A stretch of DNA of 64,000 nucleotides from Methyloceanibacter superfactus (GCF_001723305.1 NZ_LPWF01000030.1:62001-126000), one strand, 5' to 3'. Shown: positions 37,622-49,577, counted from the stretch's first letter. A program made the numbers and translations. Notes: generated by a model from the letters alone, not told the origin.

Positions 37622-39446
37622 CGCGGCGCACTGATACGGACGACCACCGACCAGGGCGGCAGGGTGCCCGCTTGCAGACCGGCATCGCCGCCCCCCGTCT
37701 CATATATATGTGTGCCCGCCGCCGCGCGGTCTCTCAAATCGGACGGCACGGACCAGTCCTCGTCGCTGAGATTGGCGATCATCGTCAGAGACCCGCCATC
37801 GCCGAGCCGCCATGCCACGCCGAGACCGCTCTTGTCCGCGGCGAGCACGGCCCCGGCATGACCGGCGATTCCGGCGATCAACGGCACGATCGCCTCGCGC
37901 CGAAGTTCGAGCAGTCGCGACACCAGCGCGAGACGTTCCCGATGGGGCGAGCGCGCGATCTCGCTCCAGTCGAGCTTGGACGCCTCGAACGTGCTCAGGG
38001 CATTGGGATCGGGAATGCGCTCCCGGGTCTTGGGATCGGCGAAGACGCGCCATTTGCGAAACTCGTTGCGCCGCCCCTCGCGCACATTCTGCGCCAGCTC
38101 CCCGTGAAAGTCGGTGAAGAACAGGAAGGGCCGCGTCTCCCCCCACTCCTCGCCCATGAACAGGAGCGGCGTCTGCGGCCCAAGCAACAACACGGCGGTC
38201 AGCGCCTCGATGGCCTCCGGCTCGGCGAGAACAGACAGGCGTTCGCCGAAGGCGCGGTTTCCGGCCTGGTCGTGATTTTGCAGACAATCCACGAAGGCCG
38301 AAGGCGGCAGCCCGGCGCTCGGCTCGCCGCGCTTCTCGCCGTCGCGGAATGCCGACGGCTCACCCTGGTAGATAAAGCCTTCGGCCAGCGACCGGGCGAG
38401 CTTGGCGACCGGCCCATCGGTGTAGTCGCGATAATAGCCGTCGGATTCGCCGACCGCGATGACATGGGCCGCGTGATGGAAATCGTCGTTCCATTCGCCG
38501 GAGTAGAGTTTCGGAGCGCCGTCCACCCGCTCGGTCAGGAAGGTGACGTTGCGGTCGTCCTCGGTGGTGAGGTGCACCTGGCGATCGGTGATCCGCTGCC
38601 GCACCGTCGTGGCGATGTCGGCGAGCAGACTGTCGTCGCGGATCTGGTCGACGGCATCGAGGCGCAGGCCGTCGAAGCGATATTCCTCGAGCCAGTATAG
38701 CGCGTTCTCGATGAAGTAGGCGCGCACGGGATCGCGCCCGTAAGCGATGGCAGCACCCCAGGGCGTGTGGCGGCTGGGATCGAAGAAGTCCGGCGCGTAG
38801 CAGTTGAGATAGTTCCCGTCCGGCCCGAAGTGATTATAGACCACGTCGAGAAAGACCATCAGCCCACGCGCATGGGCCGCGTCGACGAGACACTTGAGCG
38901 CGTCGGGTCCGCCATAGGCCACATGCGGCGCAAACATCAGCACGCCGTCATAGCCCCAGCCGCGATTGCCGGAGAATTGCGCGACGGGCATGAGCTCGAC
39001 CACCGTCACGCCAAGCCGGACCAGATCGTCGAGCCGACTCTCGATAGCGGCGAAAGTTCCTTCGGGCGAGAACGTGCCCGGATGCAGCTCGTAGATCACC
39101 GCCTCTTCCCATGGCCGGCCGCGCCAGTTCCCCGTCTGCCAGTCATAGGCGCGCGGATCGATAAGCTGCGAGGGACCATGAACATCGGCGATTTGTGCCC
39201 GCGCCGCCGGGTCCGGTACGCGCATGCCGTCGGGGAGCTGGAACAGGTAGCCGTCGCCGGGCTCACCAGGTCCGTGACGCACTCGAACCACCCGTCCTCG
39301 GTGCGAGACATCGCTTGCGTCACGCCGCCCGCCATGGCGACCAGCGACACCGTCTTATGCGCCGGTGCCCATAGGCGAAACCGCGCATCGCCATCGGGCA
39401 GGATTTCGGCGCCCCAGCTTCGCTCCAGGGCAAATAGCCTGCTCAT
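37618..39446 (-). CDS. treZ: maltooligosyltrehalose trehalohydrolase TreZ, frameshifted
   Basis: TreZ (GH13_10) releases trehalose from the product of TreY. The N-terminal carbohydrate-binding fold is followed by the barrel: [32 protein letters not shown] (nucleophile Asp), VHLTTEDDRNV (acid/base Glu) and FVDCLQNHDQAGNRAFGERL. Near 39262 one base seems missing; the first part (SRLFALERSWGAEILPDG) and the second (GDGYLFQLPDGMRVPDP) join well. Mended length is about 609 residues. It starts 9 bases after glgB and overlaps treY by ATGA. Confidence 0.92.
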
Positions 39447-39455
39447 GGCGCGCCT

Positions 39456-41685
39456 TTAGTCATCGGCATGCTCGAACACGACTGTCGCCAGCGGCGGCAC
39501 GGTGATGTCGATGGAGAACGGCCGTCCATGCGCGCTCTCTTTACGCGCCTCGATCTCACCGAGATTGCCGACATTCGAGCCGCCATAGCCGGCGCTGTCG
39601 GAGTTGAGTTTCTCGATCCAGCGGCCGCCTTTCGGTACGCCGAGACGGAAGCCATGATGGACCTGCGGGGTGAAATTGCACACGACCACGGCGGGCGCGG
39701 TCCCCGGCTTGCCGTAGCGGGTGTAGGACAACAGGCTCTGGGCCGTGTTGCCGCCGTCGATCCATTCGAACCCCTCGGGCTCGCAATCGAGCTGATGGAG
39801 CGAAGGCGTCGACCGGTAGAGATGGTTGAGGTCGCGCACCAGCGACTGGACGCCGCGATGGGACTCGTCGGCGAGCAGATGCCAATCGAGCGAGTGATCG
39901 TGATTCCACTCACGCTCCTGGCCGAACTCACCGCCCATGAACAGCAGCTTCTTGCCGGGATGCGTCCACATGAACGCCAGATACGCGCGCAGGTTGGCGA
40001 ATTTCTGCCAGCGGTCTCCCGGCATCTTGCCGAGCAGCGATCCCTTGCCGTGAACGACCTCGTCGTGGCTGAGCGGCAGGATGAAGTTCTCCGAGTAGGC
40101 ATAGACGAGACCGAACGTCATCTCGTTGTGATGGTAAGTGCGGTGGATCGGATCGCGGGCCATGTAGGACAGCGTGTCGTGCATCCAGCCCATGTTCCAC
40201 TTGTAGCCGAAGCCGAGGCCGCCGGCGTCAACGGGGCGCGGACACGCCGGGCCACGCCGTCGATTCCTCGGCGACGGTGATCGACCCCGGGAAATCGCCG
40301 TAAGCATGCGTGTTCATCTCGCGCAGAAAGCTCACCGCCTCGAGATTCTCCCGGCCGCCATGCACGTTCGGCACCCACTCCCCGGGGTCGCGGCTGTAAT
40401 CGAGATAGAGCATGGAGGCCACCGCATCGACCCTGAGGCCGTCGATATGATAGCGGTCGAGCCAGAATAACGCGTTTGATTCCAAGAAGTTGGCAACTTC
40501 CCGCCGGCCGAAATTATAGATCAGCGTGTTCCAGTCCTTGTGGAAGCCGAGGCGCGGATCGGCATGCTCATAGAGGGCCGTGCCGTCGAAGCGGACGAGG
40601 CCGTGCGGATCGCTCGGAAAATGCGCCGGCACCCAATCGATCAGCACGCCGATGCCGGCGGCATGGCAGCGATCGACGAAACGCGCGAAAGCGTTCGGAT
40701 CGCCGAACCGGGCCGTTGGCGCGAACAGGCCGATCGGCTGATAGCCCCAGGAGCCGGAGAAAGGATGCTCGCTGATCGGCAGGAGCTCGATATGGGTAAA
40801 GCCGAGATCGCGGACATAGGGGATGAGCTCGTCGGCCAGGCGGTCGTAGTCGAGGAAGCTGTTGCCTTCCCCGCGGCGCCACGAGCCGAGATGAACCTCG
40901 TAGATCGAGATCGGCGCCGAGCGATCCTGCAAGCCGGCTCTCGTCGAGATCCAATCGCCGTCGCCCCAATCATGGGCAACGAGCCCGTTGACGCGGGACG
41001 CGGTCGACGGCGGCGCCTCCGCGGCAAAGCCGACGGGATCGGACTTCAACGGCAACTGGGTGCCGTCGACGCCGACAATCTCGTATTTGTAATAGGCGCC
41101 GCGATGAACGCCGGGAATGAACAGCTCCCACACGCCGGCATCGTGCCGCTTGCGCATGGGATGGCGGCGGCCGTCCCATCCGTTGAAATCGCCCACGACG
41201 CTGACGCGCTGCGCGTTCGGTGCCCAGAGCGCGAACACCACGCCTTCGGTGCCCGCCAAGGTGATGGGATGCGCGCCGAGCTTTTCATAGAGGCGGCGAT
41301 GGGTGCCTTCCGCCAGCAGATAGACATCCATCTCGCCGAGAAAGAGCGGGAAACGATAGGCGTCGTCCTCTTCCCACTGGGCGTCGCCGCGTTTGAACCG
41401 CAGCCGGTAGACGGGCGACTCCGCCTCAGCATCGATCACCCCGGCGAAGAAGCCCGCATCGTGCAGCTTCTCGAGCGTGCCGAGGACCTGGCCTTGCCCG
41501 TCGATCGCCTCGACGGTTTCAGCCGCGGGCGCCATGACCCTGATTGAGACGCCGCCGGCGCAAGGATGCGGCCCGAGAATGGCGAAGGGATCGCCGTGCC
41601 GGCCGGCGACGAGCGCCGCGACGGCATCTTTCCCGGGTCGCCAATCAGGCTCGGTTGCGGCGGCTTTGCTCGAAAACTTGGTCAT
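39456..41685 (-). CDS. glgB: 1,4-alpha-glucan branching enzyme GlgB, frameshifted
   Basis: GlgB makes alpha-1,6 branches in alpha-glucan. The N1 and CBM48 domains ([20 protein letters not shown]) precede the GH13 barrel: [33 protein letters not shown] (nucleophile Asp), [14 protein letters not shown] (acid/base Glu) and [15 protein letters not shown]. An extra C near 40233 breaks the frame just after the catalytic Glu. The mended protein is about 743 residues, close to typical GlgB. The ATG at 41685 overlaps the stop of treS/mak (ATGA). Branching of the GlgE product is the expected role. Confidence 0.95.
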
Positions 41686-44600
41686 GCTTGATATGCTCTC
41701 GTTCCCGTCAATAGATCGATTACGTTGCGCAAAGGTATCGACAGCCAATGGGGGCGGTTGGCCGCCTCGTAGGCGATCTCATAGAACCCCTTTTGCAACA
41801 GAAACAGGTCGAGCAGGCTCTGGGCGGCCTGCTCATCCGCCGGATAGATCGGCGTGCCCTGCACGGCCTCAGTATAAGCGCCGAGAAAATCGCGGCTGGC
41901 GCGGTTGCGCCACGCGGTCGCCACCGCCATGACGCGGTCTGGTAACTCGCCCTTGCGCGTGGCAAAGCGGTCCACCGCGGCCGACGCCGCGTAGTCGAGC
42001 GAGCGCAGCATGCCGGCCGCGTCCCGCAAGGGAGAGCTCTTCTCACGACGCTCGGCGAGCGAGCGGCGCGGCTCGCCCTCGAAATCGATGATGATCACGT
42101 CGTCCTTGGAGACCAGCACCTGGCCGAGATGATAGTCGCCGTGGATGCGTGTCTTCAGCCCCGACGGCGGCGTGCCGGCGATCGCATCGATCCGATCGCT
42201 GAGCGCCTGCCGCGCACCGAGCAACGTCGCGGCGTGATGGCGCGCCGTCTCCGATAGCGAGCCGATCATCTTTTCCAGCTCGCCGAGAACGCGGTCGGAC
42301 TCCTCGCGGAGCGCCTGCGTCCATCGCGCGATGTCGTCTTGGGTGATCGGTTCCGCCGCGAAGGCGGCATCGTCGGTCGCGGTCGTGAATGCCCGATGAA
42401 GCTCACCCGTGCGCGTGCCGAGCCGCGCGGCGAGATCGAGCGGGAATCCATAAAGCCCTTCGAGGTCGCTCTCGACGCTCGCCTCCTCGTCTTGACGGAG
42501 CGCGAGATCCTCCAAGGCCCGATCCAGGCCCTCGACCACCGCGGTCCACGCATCGCCCTGGTTCGTTACGAAGGCGAACGCGATGGCGAGCGCCGTGTGC
42601 TCGCCGGTCTCCGCGACATATTCCACCGCGCCGAGATATTCCGGCGTATTTGCGTAGCGCGCGACCTCGGTGAGAAAGCGGGCAATCTCCAGCTCCGGCT
42701 GAATGCCGGCGCGAACCCGCCGGTAGATCTTCAGCATGATGCGCTCGTCGACGATGATCGACACGTTGCTCTGCTCGGCACCGACGCCGCGGATCGGCGC
42801 CTCTTCCGCCACATGCGCCCAACTCGGGCTGGCGGAGAACACAACCCGGCCGTTGGCGGCATCGATGCTCTTGTTCTCGCCGATGGCTTTCGTCACGTCG
42901 CGAATGAAGTTGTGATCGTTGGCGGCGTCGAGCAAGGCGCCCACGCGCGAGCCCGATCTCAGCTTGGCGAGCGTAAAGGGAAGATGCGGGGCGCCTGCCC
43001 GCACATGCTCGCTTCCCCATTTGGCGGCGAATGGCAGGAAATAGCTCTGGCTGTCGCGGCCAAGCATCGACGCCTCGCAAACGGCGAGCGGATAGGTGCC
43101 GTGCATGCCTTCGAGCGTGGCGAGCGGCGTCATCGAGAACTGAACGTGAGAAGCATCCTTGGCCCCGAACCAGCGTTGGCGAAGGACGAAGTCCGGCAGG
43201 ACCTCTTGCTCCATGATCCGCTTCTGACGGTCCGTGAACACGCTGTGCCAGCCGTCCGAAGCGATCAGCGTGATGTAATCCGGCGCGGCCTCGGGCGGCG
43301 CCACATGCCATTTCGGCTCCTCCTCCTCACCCGCCAGGATGAACCAATAAAAGCCGTAGGCCGGCAGGGTCAGCATGTAGGTGAGCTCACCGATGGGCGG
43401 AAAGGCCGAGCTGCCCGTGAGCTCGACCGGCACCGCACCGGCATAGTCGTGCAGATCGAGCTCCACGGGCTTGCGCCGAGCGCGCCAGGTTGAACACGCA
43501 GAGCAGCGTCTGCCCTTCATGCTTACGTAGAAAGGCCAAGATCTTGCGGTTGCGCGGATAGAGGAAGCTCAACGAGCCGCGCCCGAACGCGGCGTGGGTC
43601 TTGCGGACCTGAATCATCCGCCGCGTCCAGTTCAGCAGGGAGGATGGGTCCCGCTGCTGCGCCTCCACATTGACGGTCTGATAGCCGTAATTGGCGTCCA
43701 TGATCGGCGGCAGATAGAGCTTTTGCGGGTCGGCCTTCGAGAAGCCGCCATTGCGGTCGGCGGACCATTGCATCGGCGTGCGCACGCCGTCGCGGTCGCC
43801 GAGATAGAAATTGTCGCCCATGCCGAGCTCGTCGCCGTAATAGAGTACCGGCGTGCCGGGCATCGACAGCAGCAGCGCGTTCAGAAGCTCGATCTTGCGC
43901 CGGTCGTTCTCCAACAGCGGCGCGAGGCGCCGGCGAATGCCGAGATTGATGGGGGCGCGGGCGTCGTTAGCGTAGGTGCGCCACAGATAGTCGCGCTCGT
44001 CGTCGGTTACCATCTCCAGCGTGAGCTCGTCGTGGTTCCGCAAGAACAGCGCCCATTGCGCGCTGTCGGGAATTTCCGGCGTCTGCCGCAGAATGTCGGT
44101 GATCGGGTGACGGTCTTCCTGCGCCAGCGACATATACATGCGCGGCATCAGCGGGAAGTGGAACGCCATGTGACATTCGTCGCCGTCGCCGAAATAGGGC
44201 CGTGTGTCCTCGGGCCATTGATTGGCCTCGGCCAGGAGCATGCGGTCGGGATATTGGGCGTCGACCTCCTGGCGGATACGCTTCAGGATCGCATGGGTCT
44301 CGGGCAGGTTCTCGTTATTGGTCCCCTCGCGCTCGCAGAGATACGGCACCGCGTCGAGACGCAAGCCGTCGACGCCAAGGTCGAGCCAGAAGCGCATGAC
44401 ATCGATGATCTCCGCGAGAACCTTCGGATTGTCGAAATTGAGATCGGGCTGATGCGAATAGAAGCGGTGCCAGTAATAGGCTTCCGCCACCGGGTCCCAC
44501 GCCCAGTTCGATGTCTCCGTGTCGAGGAAGATGATCCGCGTGCCGTCGTAGCGCTTGTCCGTATCGCTCCACACATAGAAGTCGCGCTCGGGCGATCCCG

Positions 44601-45090
44601 GCGGCGCCTTCCTTGCCGCCTGGAACCACGGATGCTGGTCGGAGGTGTGATTGACCACCAGCTCGGTGATGACGCGGATGCCGCGGCGATGGGCCTCTTT
44701 GATGAAGGCCTTGAAGCCATCCATGTCGCCGTAGGACGGATTGACGTGCCGGTAATCGGAGATGTCGTAGCCGTCGTCCCGCAGCGGCGACGGATAGAAG
44801 GGCAGCAGCCAGATCGCGGTGACGCCGAGCGCCTCCACATGATCGAGCCGCTGCATCAGTCCTTCGAAATCGCCGATGCCGTCGCCGCTTGCGTCCTGGA
44901 ACGCCTTGACATGCAGCTGATAGACGATGGCGTCCTTGTACCAATCGGCGGCGCTGCGATCGATCGCGGCCTGTTCGTCGCGGTCGGGCTCGGGCGCCGA
45001 CGGCACCTCGATGGGTGCCTCGTGCGGCGCCTCGATCGGCGCTTCGGACGGAACGTGCGCCGAGACTTGGGTTGCTTCGATCGAGCTCAT
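41682..45090 (-). CDS. treS: trehalose synthase/maltokinase fusion TreS-Mak, frameshifted
   Basis: This is a bifunctional protein of about 1,136 residues. After an Ala/Pro/Glu-rich leader (about 1-42), the TreS part (GH13_16) interconverts trehalose and maltose: [39 protein letters not shown] (nucleophile), [20 protein letters not shown] (acid/base), [13 protein letters not shown]. The C-terminal part (from about residue 560) is the maltokinase that phosphorylates maltose with [14 protein letters not shown] and [18 protein letters not shown] are its catalytic and metal-binding motifs. One extra A near 43470 breaks the frame. The ATG overlaps the glgE stop (ATGA). Product maltose 1-phosphate feeds GlgE. 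Confidence 0.95.
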
Positions 45091-47128
45091 CCGGCAGCAG
45101 CCTCCTTCGGCAAGAGCCGCCAGATCGCATAAGGCCGGTCGGCCGGGTCGAGCAGCATGTGCTGCACCTTGCCGGACCAGGTGAAGCGCTTGCCGGTCAC
45201 CAGATCCTCGACGCCGATGTCGGCGCTGTCCGGCAGGCCGAACTCCCACAGCGGCACCTCGAAATGGCCGCCTTGGGCATTGTGCGGATCGAGATTGACC
45301 GCAAACAGCAGGAAGTCCGACAGGTCCGCGGTTGCCTTGCCGTAATACAGAACCTGATCGTTCCAGAAATTGTAGAAGCTGAGATCGGTAAGCTGCTGCA
45401 GCGCCGGATGGTCGTTGCGCAGCCGGTTGATCAGGGCGATGTCCGCGCGGATATGGTCCTCGCGGTCCCAATCCCACGCCACGATCTCGTATTTCTCGGA
45501 GTCGAGATACTCCTCCTTGCCGGGGATGGCGCGCGCTCGCAGATCTCGACGCCGTTATAGATGCCGTAATTGCCGGCAAGTGTCGCCGCCAGGACGAGCC
45601 GGGCCTGGAAGCCGGGACGGCCGCTCGTCTGTAGATAGGGCGGATTGATGTCGGGCGTGTTGACGAAGAAGTTCGGCCGGAAATATTCGCGCATGTCGCT
45701 TCTGGTCAGCTCGGTCGCGTACTCGGTCAGCTCCTGCTTCGTGTTGCGCCAGGTGAAGTAGGTATAGGACTGGGTAAAGCCGAGCTTGGCGAGCCGCTTC
45801 ATGGGCGCCGGCCGGGTGAAGGCCTCCGCCAGGAAGATCACGTCCGGGTATCGGTTCTGAACCTCGCGGATCATCCACTCCCAAAACGGAAACGGCTTGG
45901 TGTGTGGATTATCGACGCGGAAAATGCGCACGCCCTTCTCGGCCCAGAACAGGACGACGTCGCGCAAGGCCAACCAGATCGACGGGAAGGCGTCTCCATA
46001 GAAATGAACGTTGACGATGTCCTCGTATTTCTTTGGCGGGTTTTCCGCGAATTTGATGCTGCCGTCGGGGCGCCAGTCGAACCACTCTTTGTGCTCCTTG
46101 ATCCACGGGTGATCGGGTGAGCACTGAATGGCGAAGTCGAGCGCGATCTCGAGACCTTCTTTCTTGGCCGCCTTGATGAGACGTTCGAACGCCGCGAATG
46201 TTCCAAGCTCCGGGTGGATCGCGTCATGGCCGCCCTCCTCCGAGCCGATGGCATAGGGGCTTCCGGGATCGTCCGCCACCGGCGTGAGCGAATTGTTGCG
46301 GCCTTTGCGGTTGGTCTTGCCGATCGGATGGATCGGCGGAAAATAGAGCACGTCGAAGCCGAGCGCGCGCACGTAAGGCAGCCGCGCGATGACATCGTCG
46401 AAGGTCCCGTGCCGCCTCGCGTCACCCGACTGCGAGCGCGGAAACATCTCGTACCAGGCGCTGAAGGCCGCGCGCTTGCGGTCGACCCAAACGGAAAGCA
46501 CCTTGCTGTAACCGGTCACGTTGGCGCGCGGTCCGGCCTGCGCGAACAGCATTTGCGCGGGCTCCGCCATCAGGCACGCGAGCTTGGCGGCGTCGCCCTT
46601 CGCTTGGCCGAGCGCCTTGAGCAGGCTCTGGAAGCTGCGCCGGTCCGCCCCCGAACCGCGCCCGCCCGTCACCATCTCCTCGATCAGGTGGCGGGCCTCC
46701 GTCAATTCGAGCGTGATCGCTTGGCCGGCCGCATGTTTCTTGCCGGCCTCGTCGCACCATGTGGCATAGAGATCCCGCCAAGCGACGATCGTGTAGAAAT
46801 AGCGCGCATTCGCGCTGAGCGGCAGTTCGGCCCGCCAGCGGTCGTTACCGAGGAAGCGCATCGGAAGCTCGTGCCAGTCCGTCTCGGCCTCGCAGCGATA
46901 GCGCAGCACCGCGTCGATCTTGTCATGGCCGTCGCAAAAGATGTCCGCCTCGACCGCGAGCACGTCGCCGACCACGCGCTTGACCGGGAACCGGCCGCTG
47001 TCGATCTCGGGCGAAACGCCCTCGATGGCGATCCGGTCGCTGGCGGCCTGACGCAAGGCGTCGTCATTTGGCGTGGGCGTCGATGTCATCGGCGTTGCTC
47101 GCAAAGGTCGGGGCGTCCACTCAGCCAT
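45087..47128 (-). CDS. glgE: alpha-1,4-glucan:maltose-1-phosphate maltosyltransferase GlgE, frameshifted
   Basis: GlgE (GH13_3) extends alpha-glucan with maltose units from maltose 1-phosphate. The diagnostic N-terminal domain ([20 protein letters not shown]) is followed by [56 protein letters not shown] (nucleophile Asp) and [14 protein letters not shown] (acid/base Glu). A missing G near 45531 breaks the frame at [18 protein letters not shown]. The mended protein is about 681 residues. It is the first gene of the operon, starting at 47128 after GAGG. Essential in some mycobacteria, it is found in scattered proteobacteria. Confidence 0.95.
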
Positions 47129-47487
47129 GTTGCCTCAAGATTGGTGTTCAGTGCCAGGCGGGCCGATGTCTCAACACGATCGGGCCGCAGTCCTGCGTCG
47201 CGGGCCGATACCGTCGCGGCTTCGGCAGGCTTTGTCTCGGGCAGACAAGCGACAGTGGCGTAACGCTTCGATGAAGGGAAAGGGTCCGTTAGCTCGGCAC
47301 GTTACGCCGGCAATCCTGGAAGCAGGATGCGAAATCCGTCCCAAGATTCGATTAAGCCCGGGACTAATAATGTGGCCCCGCGCGATTTTCGCACCCCCAT
47401 TTCCGGATTGGGAGAGCTTAGATTCTATCAGTAAAACAACCGCTTATTTCAGGCAGCGCGGGCTGTCCCCCTGCAACGTGATGGGCC
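47129..47487. other. upstream region of the glgE operon
   Basis: About 359 bases hold no clear gene. The promoter of the glgE-treY operon should lie here, most likely in the AT-richer part at 47410-47460. I see no convincing -35/-10 pair and no riboswitch. Confidence 0.35.
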
Positions 47488-47742
47488 CTAGTTGCCCCAC
47501 TGGAAGTGATATGTCTCGACGCAGAGTTCGCGGGCTTTTGGGTCGGATCCCGCTTCTTTCATACAGGCGCGGAACGAAGCGCCTGTCACCTGGCACATCT
47601 TGATGCATTCCTTGATGGTGGTGCTGCTACCACCATACCTCTGGCAACTCTGTTCGCAGGCCTCGTTCTGCGCGTACCCGTGGTTCGTTGCCACCGCCAG
47701 CAGCAGCAGAACCATGAACCCGATCTTCGATGGACTTGACAT
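47488..47742 (-). CDS. small exported Cys-rich protein with twin CX3C motifs
   Basis: The 84-residue precursor starts at ATG 47742 (AAGG upstream) with a signal peptide (KIGFMVLLLLAVATNHGYA). The mature 59 residues contain six Cys: CEQSC and CIKMC are twin C-x3-C motifs 12 residues apart, followed by RACMKE and ELCVETY. Twin CX3C motifs form helical hairpins with two disulfides in mitochondrial intermembrane-space proteins. A similar oxidised hairpin in the periplasm is plausible here. A longer in-frame start exists but would bury the signal. It lies alone upstream of the glgE region; function unknown. Confidence 0.7.
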   Translation of the reverse strand: MSSPSKIGFMVLLLLAVATNHGYAQNEACEQSCQRYGGSSTTIKECIKMCQVTGASFRACMKEAGSDPKARELCVETYHFQWGN

Positions 47743-48023
47743 CGCAGCACCTTCTTCTGCCTGACGCTGGAGCCTTCTCAGGATAGATATCCGTCGAAAA
47801 TTGCCTTGATTTGCATCAACCAGGCCAGCCAGCATGTGCCCGTGCCAAAACGCAGACACATGCCCTGGTCGGAGCGCTGCTCGCCGCCCCGCAGCGTGAC
47901 CGTCAATTTTTTGGCAAGCAGAAAATTGGAACCAACGCCCGCTTTTCAAAGCGTTCGGGGAGAACGCTGACCGCAAAAGTTGGAACTCCCGCCGGCGAAA
48001 GGGCCTAAGCCCTTGATTTAAAA

Positions 48024-48099
48024 TGGCGCCCCGTAGGGGTTTCGAACCCCTGTTTCCGGCGTGAGAGGCCAGCGTCCTAGGCCACTAGACGAACGGGGC
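48024..48099 (-). tRNA. tRNA-Glu (CTC)
   Basis: The minus strand folds into a cloverleaf with acceptor stem GCCCCGT/ACGGGGC, an anticodon loop CTCTCAC giving anticodon CTC, a T arm AGGGGTTCGAAACCCCT, and encoded CCA (48024-48026). The TTCGTCTAGTGGCCTAGGAC D region is typical of glutamate tRNA. Confidence 0.95.
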
Positions 48100-48152
48100 G
48101 TGGGCCAGACAGGTCCAAACCTATAGCTTGGGCCCGCGAACCGGATCAAGGA

Positions 48153-48542
48153 TTATTGAGACTTGAGCCTAATGCGCGAGATCACCTTGCCGGTCGTAAT
48201 GTCGATGACGGCGATCTCCGGTCCGGCGCTGGAATTGAAATGGAGCGCCAGCCGGTCGCCATCGAGAGCCATCGACGTGACGGTGGCGTCCGGCGGGATC
48301 GCAAAGCTGGTTTCCGGCCCCGGCACGGCGACCGGGGCGACCGGCACGGCCTTCTCAGGCGTTCCGGACTTGCCCTGCCCCAAATGCGAGGCTTGATAGA
48401 CGATCGCCGCCATCACGAAGGCGAAGCCGCCGACCAGCAGGACCCCCATGACGATCACGGCGATCTTGAGCACCCGGACCTGACGCGGCGTGAACACCGT
48501 GCCCGGTAAAGGCGTATTGTCTGGCTCGCTCGTCGCCGCCAT
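48153..48542 (-). CDS. DUF6476-like single-pass membrane protein
   Basis: A 129-residue protein with one membrane helix (about residues 26-50, LKIAVIVMGVLLVGGFAFVM) and a C-terminal periplasmic or cytosolic beta domain (ATVTSMALDGDRLALHFNS, IAVIDITTGKVISRIRL). This matches small alphaproteobacterial proteins annotated DUF6476, often encoded divergently from an RluD-type pseudouridine synthase, as here (18-base gap). Function unknown. The family assignment is from memory of such neighbours, so moderate. Confidence 0.65.
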   Translation of the reverse strand: MAATSEPDNTPLPGTVFTPRQVRVLKIAVIVMGVLLVGGFAFVMAAIVYQASHLGQGKSGTPEKAVPVAPVAVPGPETSFAIPPDATVTSMALDGDRLALHFNSSAGPEIAVIDITTGKVISRIRLKSQ

Positions 48543-48560
48543 CGTTTACAAAGACCCCAA

Positions 48561-49577
48561 ATGCCGCATTCGAATCAGCCACCCGCCGAACGCCTGACCG
48601 CCGACGTGGACGAAACCCACGCGGGCCAGCGGCTCGACCTGTTCTTGACCGGGGCCCTGCCGCAACTGAGCCGCACCCGCGTGCAGGCCCTGATCCGCGA
48701 AGGCCAAGTGGCTTCAAGCGGCGCGACCATAGAGGACGTCAAATATAGGGTCAAACCGGGCGATCGCTTCGAGGTCGCCGTGCCACCGCCCATCGACATC
48801 ACGTTGCAGGGCGAGAACATTCCCCTCGACGTGGTCTATGAGGATGACGCGCTCATCGTCATCGACAAGCCGGCGGGCCTCGTGGTGCACCCCGGCGCCG
48901 GCCAGCCCGACGGCACCCTCGTCAATGCTCTCATCGCTCATTGCGGCAAATCCCTGTCGGGCATCGGCGGCGTGGCGCGGCCGGGCATCGTTCACCGCCT
49001 CGATCAGAAGACCAGCGGCCTTCTCGTCGTGGCCAAGACGGACCAGGCACACCGGGCGCTTGCCGCGCAATTCGCCGATCATGGGCGGACCGGCGATCTC
49101 GAACGAGGCTATCTGGCGCTCGTCTGGGGCGCGCCGCAGCGCACCCACGGCAGTATCGACGCCCCGATCGGCCGTCACCCGACGAGCCGCACCAAGATGG
49201 CGGTGCTGAAACCCGATAAGGGACGCCACGCGGTGACCCATTGGCAGGTGGTGGAGACCTACGGCCAGGACAAGGACGGCCCGATCGCCGCGCTGCTGGC
49301 CTGCACGCTCGAGACCGGGCGCACGCACCAGGTCCGCGTGCATTTGGCCCATATCGGCCACCCGCTGATCGGCGATCCCCTCTATGGGCTTGGGTTTAAG
49401 TCAAAGGTTAAGAAGCTGCCGCCCGCCGCTCAGGCCAAGCTGGCAACGCTCGACCGGCAAGCTCTTCATGCCGAACACCTTGCGTTTGAGCACCCGGTAA
49501 CCGGCACCTTACTGGAATTTAATAGTCCACTCCCCGCCGATCTCGCCGAGATTGCTGATACACTCAAGCAACTGTGA
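48561..49577 (+). CDS. rluD: 23S rRNA pseudouridine synthase, RluA/RluD family
   Basis: This enzyme isomerises uridines in helix 69 of 23S rRNA. The 338-residue protein has an N-terminal S4 domain (QRLDLFLTGALPQLSRTRVQ), the catalytic motif IVHRLDQKTSGLLVVAKT with the catalytic Asp, and the C-terminal ETGRTHQVRVHLAHIGHPLI and HAEHLAFEHP blocks. Length and architecture fit RluD better than RluA (shorter) or RluC. Divergent from the DUF6476-like gene; rpoH follows 107 bases downstream on the same strand. Confidence 0.9.
   Translation: MPHSNQPPAERLTADVDETHAGQRLDLFLTGALPQLSRTRVQALIREGQVASSGATIEDVKYRVKPGDRFEVAVPPPIDITLQGENIPLDVVYEDDALIVIDKPAGLVVHPGAGQPDGTLVNALIAHCGKSLSGIGGVARPGIVHRLDQKTSGLLVVAKTDQAHRALAAQFADHGRTGDLERGYLALVWGAPQRTHGSIDAPIGRHPTSRTKMAVLKPDKGRHAVTHWQVVETYGQDKDGPIAALLACTLETGRTHQVRVHLAHIGHPLIGDPLYGLGFKSKVKKLPPAAQAKLATLDRQALHAEHLAFEHPVTGTLLEFNSPLPADLAEIADTLKQL

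Noticed and set aside
43594-45132. 512-codon open frame opposite treS/mak
   Set aside because: Antisense to well-conserved trehalose synthase motifs; no ribosome site or domain.
34911-47128. Pseudogenisation of the whole glucan/trehalose operon
   Set aside because: Each gene keeps all catalytic motifs and near-normal length once one to three bases are mended; decay would also give missense and larger deletions.
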